Source: Dipylidium caninum
Lineage: Eukaryota; Platyhelminthes; Cestoda; Cyclophyllidea; Dipylidiidae
DNA length: 64,000 bases
Direction: 5' to 3'
Assembly (NCBI GenBank): GCA_017562135.1
Contig: QEYB01000180.1
Span: 124,001-188,000 of the forward strand
Part shown: piece after piece, positions 56,101-64,000 of the stretch
How the letters are laid out: every line of letters starts with the position of its first letter
Position numbering within the stretch: the stretch's first letter is position 1
Notes under the pieces: generated by a model
Told to the model about the DNA's origin: nothing
What the model saw: only the letters and a program-made list of their open reading frames with translations
Database searches by the model: none
Made by a program: the position numbers and the translations under genes

Positions 56101-58040
56101 GCGGATAATGGAGAATGACAACCAGGCTCGTCTGACAACCGCAAGTTTGCAAGATTCTGGCTTTTTAACGTGCACGGTGTGCAGTCCCAATGGAAGGAGT
56201 CGATTGGTAAAGCCGTAGGGTCCTTCACTATGACCTTAGAGGCTCCTCATTTTGTATAGGAAATCGGTGTTATCAGCGATTAAAATCGGACTATCATGAA
56301 GAGTTGAACCAATTTACGAGGGAAGTCATCCTCCTACTTTGTCATTGTATTTAGAAGATAACCTCGACCAGGCTGTTGAAGTTAAGATTCTGCGAAATGA
56401 GCCACAAGATTGATGCAATTATTGATATAATTGGCGACAAAGGTGGTATTAGTCCTTGTTTGGGACTGTGTGGCTTGATTAACGCAACAAATCAAAAAAT
56501 GTAGTCTTAAAAAAGTGAAGTGACCTCAATAATTCCCTTAAATTTGTACAATCGTTAAGCTGTCAGAGTCTGTTTGGTCAGAAGGAGGATATATGAGAGG
56601 CAATTCGGAGACTGTAGAAAGTAGTGGATGTCTCTCCGTGGAGAGGCTGCCGGCTACCGGTTTGAAACTCCGTGGAAGGAGACTAATTGCTGATGTTGTA
56701 AAGTGCGACATATGTCGCTTCGAGGTTTCGCATCAACTTCCATCGTCGCCTGTACCATTGGCCGTCCAGCTTAATTGTCGACAGTCAGGTTACTTGCCAT
56801 CGCGGGCGGTGTCGTGGACGCTATTGTTTTCAGAAAAAAAGTTTCAACTCGAGATCGCCGCATATTTCACGAAGCCATCATAAATCACATCAATAGGGAA
56901 TAAAATGTAAGGACAGTATGCAAAGAAGATATTCACAAAATTCAAGACCAGTGAATATTGAAGATCTTAAAGTTAATTTTGATGCACTCTGCTGGTAGTA
57001 CCATTAGAAGGGATAATGCACCCTACGAAATGGTAGTAATACATTAAATCCTGGACTTTGTTCCTGTTATAGTGTTAGTCATAAGGATTAACGTTGAGGA
57101 AAGTGCCTTTCATGAAGGACAGACGGGCTGGAAAACCATTGATCACGTCAGTCGGTAGGAAATCGCCGAAGTTCATGGGGTCGGTCAGTAAAATTATGAT
57201 GTTGATAAACGTTTTTCAAGATTCGGGGTGGTGAAATGAATCAAGGGACCATTGGAGACTGCAAGTACACTACCACCGTGCTGACTGTCAACGATCCCAG
57301 CTAAGCTGAACTATAACATTGACACTGTCAAATGACTACTCAACTCTCCAATTTACGGAAGATAAGCATGTGATCATCCTGTAAATGTCTTTAGATAATG
57401 GTTAAAAAGAAAAGAGAAAACCCCGGATGTTTACTATCCAACGCTTTTTTGAGTTCCACACCACAATAGCCAAAGGTATATTTAAAGCATCAAATTCTTT
57501 GGTTAACGTTAAGGAGGGAATCGCATATTGATCATAGTTCCGAGATGATTATTTCTTCTAAAGAGTAGACTACTTATAGATCACATTCGTCAGTAATCAG
57601 TTGACACCTATGACACGAGGACATAACCTTCACAATTCACAGATTTCACGTTTTTCTGTGTATTATTTTAATTCAGTGATGTAGCTTCCATACAGTCCTC
57701 GTAACGGTGGAACGAGTGAAAGTTTTACAGATATTTTCAATCGCGACAAGTAAAGCATTCATGTCTATTTTCCTAGAGTCATACGTCCATTAATCCCCAT
57801 ATGAGCAATTATCCATAGCATAATAAGTGGCAATCCATTGTAAACCAATATAAAGGCACAGTGAAGGTGAGCATACATGCTTCAGTTAAATTTGGCGCTT
57901 TAAATTCGGTGTGTCATACTACTGTATTAAAGACCCCGAAAATACACAGATATGAAAAACAAAAAATCTGAACGCTTGTATACATGTACACCTTAGAGTA
58001 GTTATAACTTTACATTCAGAGGACTTTGTTTCACTACACT
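50144..58040. other. Stretch without a recognisable gene
   Basis: No exon can be supported. GC-rich DNA to about 55 kb carries long chance frames on both strands (for example around 50.8-51.5, 52.8-53.1 and 54.8-55.0 kb), usually overlapping antisense. From about 55.7 kb the DNA turns AT-rich. The frame with PVNPGTAPVGASPPTPPKR at about 54.8 kb is proline-rich but unanchored. The promoter and any 5' exons of the minus-strand scaffold gene may lie on the left side. Confidence 0.45.
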
Positions 58041-58054
58041 AATTATTGTCTCAG
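58041..58054 (+). promoter_or_regulatory. Splice-acceptor-like site just before the PRKRIP1 start
   Basis: The sequence ending ATTGTCTCAG lies 28 bases before the PRKRIP1 start codon. It is a good 3' splice site and a candidate for spliced-leader addition or for the end of a 5' UTR intron. Confidence 0.45.
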
Positions 58055-58082
58055 GAAGGGTACCGCGAAGGCCACCCACACA

Positions 58083-58910
58083 ATGTCAGACGAGAGATCC
58101 CTCGAGACGAATGGCGACTCGGCCCCCAACCCGTACAAAATGGGCACATACGATTTAGTGCGCATGAGAATAAACAAATTGATGGAAAAACCGGTTAGTC
58201 TCCCGGGACCGGACTCAAGTTTACTCCTCCTCTCAATGGCTGTCGAACTTGTCGCCTTGGGCTCGTTAAGGCGACTTCCGACACCCTACCTTCCTTTGCG
58301 ATTACGATACGATTTTTTCTGTTGACTAGGACGTTCCCGTCGTCATACCCGAGTCTTCCCGTAAGAAGGAACCTAAGGCACCCCCGGACTTCGTCAGGAA
58401 TGTCTGGGGTACGTATGCCTCGAGATATGCCTTTACTAACTAGCTCACTACATATATTTCATCATTCTTCCCCCACATAAAATCTTCCCAGGGTCCGCTG
58501 CCGGCGTTGGTAGTGGTGATTTTCACATCTATCGCGGTATTCGACGAAGGGAATATGCTCGCCTGGAATTTATAGAGCAACAAGCCAAAGAGGTTTGCTA
58601 AGCTGTGTCACTAACACCCGTGAGTTTAGAAAGATAAAGCTGACGCCTACATTGCAGAGCATGAAGCCAAAAATCGCGCCATAGAGGAGAAAAGGGCAAA
58701 AAAGCGAAACAGAAGGCAAAAGCGAAAGGAAGCACAAAAACGCAGACGTAAAGGTAACGGTTGACTTCATATCGCAAAACATTAGGTGGAACGGATTGTA
58801 AATCGGTCGACCATGCAAGTGACAACTCCGAACTAGAAACAGAGACGGTCTCGGACAAAGAAGAAGTACCAGAATCTGATATGGCCGGAGTGGGTTCCGA
58901 TCTAAGATAA
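58083..58910 (+). CDS. PRKRIP1: PRKR-interacting protein 1 homologue
   Basis: PRKRIP1 is a small, highly charged nuclear protein that binds double-stranded RNA and PKR in mammals and is found in catalytic-stage spliceosomes. Five exons, 58083-58193, 58330-58408, 58492-58592, 58630-58753 and 58786-58910, sum to 540 bases and give 179 residues, against 184 in human. The introns are 136, 83, 37 and 32 nt. The signature region APPDFVRNVWGSAAGVGSGD, followed by FHIYRGIRRREYARLEF, matches the human [20 protein letters not shown] and FHVYRHLRRREYQRQ. A long basic helix rich in Lys/Arg (about residues 110-140) and an acidic Ser/Glu tail complete the family layout. Without splicing the last 32-nt intron, translation would stop after RRRKGNG and lose the acidic tail. 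The gene converges on SDHAF2. Confidence 0.93.
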
Positions 58911-59020
58911 CTTGCTGAGGATGTTGTACATAGTGCTGTAATTATTGTGTATGACGAATGAGATGATTGCACGATACATACATGATTGCACGATACATAC
59001 ATGAGCTTATTGTTTATGGT
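58911..59020. other. Shared 3' region between convergent genes
   Basis: Only 110 bp separate the stop codons of PRKRIP1 (+) and SDHAF2 (-), so their 3' UTRs probably overlap. I see no AATAAA on either strand. A 19-bp direct repeat lies at its right part. Confidence 0.7.
58964..59001. repeat. Tandem duplication, 2 x 19 bp
   Basis: The unit TGATTGCACGATACATACA occurs twice in direct succession without mismatch. It sits between the convergent stop codons. Confidence 0.95.
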
Positions 59021-59625
59021 TCAATTGGTGGAATCCCGGGTGGACGAGCCGATGGGGTATCTGTGGGATCGCATCTCGCGGCCGTAGTTTCTGGCGTGTT
59101 CCTGTAACATTTTCAAGACGTCGCTTTTGTATTCATCTGGAGCCTCTCTCTCACCTAGGAGAAATCACAGCAAAAGAAATACACCCCTTTATTCTCTGCT
59201 CTCTGCGTGAACGCACGTTTACATTGTCATGCGTTATTCTTACCGACAGACCAGTAATAGAGGTCCCAGTCGCAATCGGGTGTGTTAATCAGGTGGTCGT
59301 ATGTCTGGAGTTGTTTTTCGGTCATCTTTTCAAGGTATTTTTCGGCGAATGAACTACAAGAGAGTAACTGTGATAGGAGAAGTGTGCTGTTTGCATGTGG
59401 GAAGGAGTGGAGCTGGTCGCAAATGCAATCGGTAGACAATGTGAAGGATACTCATGACTTCATGGTATATGCAAGTCAGGTGCCGAAATGGACTTATTAT
59501 GTACAGGGAAGATATCCACGAATAATCCTACTTACGAAAGAATGATTCCGTTTTCCAAGTTCCCCCTTTTGCGACTTTCATACAGAAGGCGGTTTCTCTT
59601 TCGTAACGGATTCAGTAGGTCGATT
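59021..59625 (-). CDS. SDHAF2: Succinate dehydrogenase assembly factor 2, mitochondrial (5' end missing)
   Basis: SDHAF2 (Sdh5) promotes covalent attachment of FAD to the SDHA subunit of respiratory complex II in the mitochondrial matrix. In transcription order the exons are 59536 to about 59625, then 59244-59353, then 59021-59154, with introns of 182 and 89 bp and consistent phases. Conserved stretches are [20 protein letters not shown], then FAEKYLEKMTEKQLQTYDHL, and INTPDCDWDLYYWSVG, followed by a helix (YKSDVLKMLQEHARN). Human SDHAF2 has [20 protein letters not shown] and DWDIYYW at the same places. The upper limit of the first exon is not resolved. The frame stays open to about 59829 but contains no ATG and has an unlikely hydrophobic sequence, so the targeting peptide and start codon must lie in an unrecognised upstream exon. 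Confidence 0.9.
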
Positions 59626-60707
59626 CGGTGCAGTAAATTGTAGCGCAGCAACGTGTAGATAAAGACGTGGGTGAAATTGACTTGCAAAGACGCCCAGAGA
59701 AGTGACCAAGAAAAAGTAACTTCATGGTTTATCAGTACTGTTGTGGAAGCCGCACCTAATAAAATACTGTAATACGGAATAACAAATAGACAGCCGCATA
59801 ACAATGCAAAAAGAGGGGGCAGGTTATACAAAACTCCAACACACTCTCAAGACGCGATTGGTCGGTCTGGAAATCTGTTACTTCAAGGCAAATTTAATGA
59901 GAACGATGTTCTGAAATTCAAACCAACTCAGATAAAAAGGATAACACGAATACCATTGCACACAAATTTCAATATTCAGCATGCATATTACAGAAAGGGG
60001 TGACTCTCTTATTTGAAAGGACATCGGTTTGCACATCTGAATATAATTAATTGAAGACTATTGTCAAACGGATTATTACGTAAAAACAAATTATCGTTTA
60101 TTTCAGCTGCCAGCAGTAATTACCGGTTTACAGTCAGCAACTGTCTCTCACTTCCAAATCACGTCTTTTAGGATAATCGGTCAAGGGAACTACTAATATC
60201 TTTAAAACTAATTTAGCATGGAATGAGGCGTAGCAAGTCATTTCTTATGAGTCAGCTCCAATAAAGTACGTAGTGCTTGGGACAGTCTTCTCAAGTTACT
60301 CCCTAATAATTTCGTCTGTAACATGTCGGCAGCGGATGGGATCTGGTAGTTTTGCTAGGCGCTAAAGTCGCTTGAAGGCATCAACAAGCGTCTTATTTGC
60401 CCAATAGTCTGATATTAAATATCAATATAATATACGCCGACATCATTCTAACCGGTACGGTCGGCCGTTGATCTACATAAACAGAGACATCAAAATTAAA
60501 GATATTCATACCTCAATGAAATCTTAGTAAATCAAGGAGAGACGATTTGGGTTATTGGTGCGCAGTAAAATAGGTATTGAAATAACGTTAAGAGATGCAG
60601 CTCATATCTACTTTTCTGTTTTGAAGTAGGATATGAGGGCCAATCAAGAAACGAAACATTTTTATCTAAACGGGTTCTTTGCTCAATTGCATCGGGTCTA
60701 TTTTCAG

Positions 60708-60759
60708 TTTTTCGAGAAGTCTAAGCGACTGGTTTAACCGGAGGGGGACGTTTTCTAAT
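60708..60759 (+). CDS. Possible small exon of an unidentified gene
   Basis: TCTATTTTCAG and GTAAGC bound 52 bases with the frame FSRSLSDWFNRRGTFSN. It enters needing two bases and ends in phase 0. It is too short for identification. Confidence 0.3.
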
Positions 60760-62210
60760 GTAAGCCAAAATGAAGGTGCCAATGTCTCAGCAAATAAAGA
60801 CGGGTACCGACATGTTAGAAATCCTTTGGTATTTGTTTGTCATTCTCTGCGCTCACGGTCCTAGTTTTCACAGTTGGTCCCTATTTTGGCATTCCGTGAC
60901 ACAAATTATCCAGAGTATGAGCTACATATGTGGTCCTAATTCAGGAACTGCAAGCAGCGGACTGAAACATAATGTAGGATAGTTAATGTGTGTTTAACTA
61001 CGGATAGATTCACCACGTAAAGCCTTAGGAATGTGTGGGACAATATATATGGTACTAATTCTCCTTTTGGTTGGGACTTCCTTTTGTGACGCGCTTCGGC
61101 AACTCGCGGCTTGGTCATGCGTCATGAATAAGTATTTCTTCACCATGTAGCCAATCCGTAAAAGTAATGGAAAGTCCCAGAACGCCGGTAAAAAAATAGG
61201 AGTGTTGTCGGGTTCAACTAACTAAAAATGCAACACTTTGTCGCCACATTAACAGATTTAAATCGTAGTCCTTTTAGGAGGTAGCATCATAAACTTAGTC
61301 CTATACATTCATTGCAAGCCACTTTTTGACCCAAAGTTTTGATTTTTGCGCCATGTACTTGAAGGCAATGTTTTCATCAGAGCCGCCATTTTTCGTTTCG
61401 GTCCTCTTCCTCGCCCCATGTGATCACTCGAAGATCTTGACTGTTTTGATGGGGAGATACGATGGTCACGCTCAGATCAGCGAAAGCCTTATATGGATTA
61501 TTTGCGGTGAGATGTCGATTCCACCTTTTTTTGCGATCTTGCGGTACCGTTTGGCTAATCGACCTCTGATTTGCCTGCAGCTGAAATGCAAAACGCTCGA
61601 GAGAATTCTTCTCGTCTGGCTATTGGCCGCCACGAGTTGGCCAGGTTGAATGCATCAGCTCTGGAAGTTTTGTGTCATGCTTCAATGACCCACGGTCCGA
61701 CCAATTGTCGGTCTGTCGTGAATCACTTCTGCACTTGTACGTCATAACTAAGAATGTTATTTCTAGGAATAAGTGGATACGAATTTCCTGCAACAGTCAA
61801 AATACTGTTTTACCAATTCATCGTCAAGGAGATTTAAATATTTGCGATGCACTTCTCCTTTTGGCCTTTGCCTAGATATACAATTTATACATTATTTTTC
61901 TTACATGAAATCGTTTCAGCCTAAGGACTTTCATGCAAACGGGAGATGATACTTAACTTGCTGACTATTAAACTGTCTCAAGCACTTCGCTATCATTGTG
62001 AAGCAAATGAATGCTAAATAGCGCATGGGGCGCGTTAATTCATTTGCCAAGAAAACGAGCTTTCGGGTGTCTAACTAGCAACCTTGATTACTGCGAAAAC
62101 TTTACTGTTATCAAGTGTCTCCTTGTTTTGTGTTTTTTACCCGTTTATCGTTTATTTAATGTTTTGCATTTCTTGCTGAAATGAGCTTTTGCTTCCAAAT
62201 ATGTTTTCAG

Positions 62211-62285
62211 TGCCTACGGCGCGGGAAGAGACGTCTGCCTCGCGGCCGCAGGTTGACACATGAGACCGCCTGTGCAACTTGCACG
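62211..62285 (+). CDS. Possible small exon of an unidentified gene
   Basis: ATGTTTTCAG and GTAAGG bound exactly 25 codons, CLRRGKRRLPRGRRLTHETA then CATCT, phase 0 at both ends. The segment is sharply GC-richer than the AT-rich DNA upstream. It would join in phase to 60708-60759 if they belong together. Confidence 0.35.
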
Positions 62286-64000
62286 GTAAGGGAGCCTCTG
62301 GCTATTAGAAAGGCCTGCATAAAACCGAATGGTGGGACGGTCACCTGACACTTTTAAATTGAGGAGAGCAAGTACAGAGTAATTTCAAGGACATATTCTG
62401 CAAACCTATGCTGGGGGCCATCGCAACTGTATTCTCCTAGGCTGATACACTTCATTTTGTCCACTATTCTCACTTATCATGTGATAAAAATGTAGTAGAT
62501 GATACGTTGGGAATGCAACTGCCAGTGAGGTGCGTGGTCACAATTTAGCAGCGGCAGGTGTTTGTTAGTACGACGCAGCAGTTCCGGTCACTCCTCCACA
62601 CACCATTAATAGGCTGAAGCGGAAAGGCTTTAATCTCACCATTCACGAGGGGATGGAAGTCCCACACAGCCACCAACTCCTCCATACTTGCGCGTGAGGT
62701 TGAGTCAAAGTGGAAAAGGTCGAGAAAGACTAGTCAAATGCCAAGGCCAAGCGGAAAACCTTTCCACTTTCGAGCATAGGTGGCCATAAACACGAATATG
62801 GCATCCGCAATGATCGTCTCATTGAGACGATTGAAGCTAAAGTGGTTCAACGGTCAGCAAAAAGAGGTAGCCGAATATGTATGGGAGTGGAGTGCTTTAA
62901 GCTCCTTCCGTGTAACAGTACAAATGCGCAAAGTTTGTGTGTACTGCGTGTTAGCCTAGCAACAAGCCGCCGCCTTACGACAGAGCTGGCTTTCTTTAAG
63001 GTAACAATGCAAGGAGGCAACATTTCCTTTATTCAATGGAAATACACCTATGGAGGAAGACGGGGAGGTGGATGAGATCGAGGAAACGGCATCATGTCCT
63101 GCGGGTAGTGAAAAAGCCAACTGAGCTCTCCCCAGGCAGGGCCAATTCCATTCGCCAAGGTGATCCCTCGCCCGGCCTCGATGGCTGACTCCGACGAGGT
63201 GAATGCACAATATTCCCGTTGTCCGCCCAAAGAGCATCTAAGTCACATCATGGTAGCGGGTAGAATATGATTTATGAGTAATTCATGATTTGCCGTAGAG
63301 GCCTTCGAACAACTTCTTGTATCTCCGATGGGTGACGTCAGAAGTGGTGATCATTTGGGGAAATCTGCTTCCATCCCCCAATGTATTGGTGAAGGCGGAA
63401 GGTTGAGTTTGTATTTGTACTATTAACGCTTCACGTCATTTCCCCTATCGCGACATCCGTCTTTCCCACCGTTGTGGCATAATTTTCTACACCCTTCTAC
63501 ACTCCATGGTCATGTGGAGTGAACGTAGATGCTCGGAACACCTTAATTTCACCCACTGATAGTGAACTTCGTCTAAATTGACGAAGTTGACTTTGTAAAC
63601 TCGAATATTTGCGTATGCCCCAATCGCAAGCAAATAGCAAAATCGTCGCCGTTATTAAATTAATGCAATCTAAGCTGTACTCTAAGGAAAATAATGGGGC
63701 AGATTGTCGGTGAGGCGCGGAGCAACGAGGCCTAAAAGCATCTTGGGATGAGCCGATGCGTATGGGTGTGTTACCCGCAACAGGCCTGAGTAATGAAGCC
63801 AGGCGGGGAATGTGGTGAGTAGAAGCGCAATCCACAATGGCCTCGGGGCATTATGCTAGCAGGACTAAAGTTTAAGTTTTGAGATGGCATTCGTGTGAGG
63901 CGAAAGGGTTTTCACATGGGCAGGCAGATAAGGGCGAGACTGAGATTTCGGCACCGGTTTTGGTGACTGAATGCCTACCACGTCCCCACGTCTCCCCGAT

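Larger units (their letters stand above)
59830..64000. other. Stretch with only two weak exon candidates
   Basis: The DNA is mostly AT-rich to about 62.2 kb and then more GC-rich. Apart from the two possible exons at 60708-60759 and 62211-62285 I see nothing I can support. Frames near 61.3-61.65, 62.8-63.2 and 63.5-63.8 kb have no domain or splice support. An upstream exon of SDHAF2 should lie on the minus strand near the left end. Confidence 0.45.

Overview
The window looks like nuclear DNA of a parasitic flatworm, most likely a tapeworm. The evidence is eukaryotic exon-intron genes, several extremely short introns (32 and 37 nt in PRKRIP1, about 25 and 39 nt in an unidentified gene), clearly animal-type proteins, and splice-acceptor sequences lying directly before start codons as expected for spliced-leader trans-splicing. 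The cestode assignment is inference. I recognise no transposon, rRNA, tRNA, CRISPR array or virus-derived gene.

Layout, left to right. Positions 1-6.7 kb hold no gene I can support. YEATS4 (GAS41), a chromatin reader with two exons, lies on + at 6744-7633. AT-rich DNA without recognisable genes follows to about 14.9 kb. One convincing exon of an unidentified + gene is at 14961-15350. Another long empty stretch reaches 24.8 kb. A + gene of at least eleven exons (24810-28401) encodes an unidentified serine-rich, coiled-coil protein. TFB1M, the mitochondrial 12S rRNA dimethyladenosine transferase, lies on + at 29656-33274 in five exons.

From 50.1 kb down to 35.3 kb the minus strand carries one large gene. 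Its exons align in order, with matching splice phases over two long runs, to vertebrate p140Cap/SRCIN1 and Sickle tail (KIAA1217). It has an N-terminal basic segment, a split AIP3-type ubiquitin-like domain and a coiled-coil AIP3-like region. About 8 kb without recognised genes follows. PRKRIP1 (+, 58083-58910, five exons) and SDHAF2 (-, 59021 to about 59625, at least three exons) then face each other tail to tail with only 110 bp between stop codons. Two possible orphan + exons lie at 60.7 and 62.2 kb.

The recognised genes do not form a pathway. They cover transcription (YEATS4), mitochondrial ribosome assembly and respiratory complex II assembly (TFB1M, SDHAF2), RNA-associated nuclear function (PRKRIP1) and actin/Src-linked scaffolding (SRCIN1/SKT). 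The compact housekeeping genes sit in AT-rich DNA, while the introns of the large scaffold gene are GC-rich and full of chance open frames. All boundaries were read by eye from GT/AG signals, phase continuity and remembered family sequences; no alignment was run.
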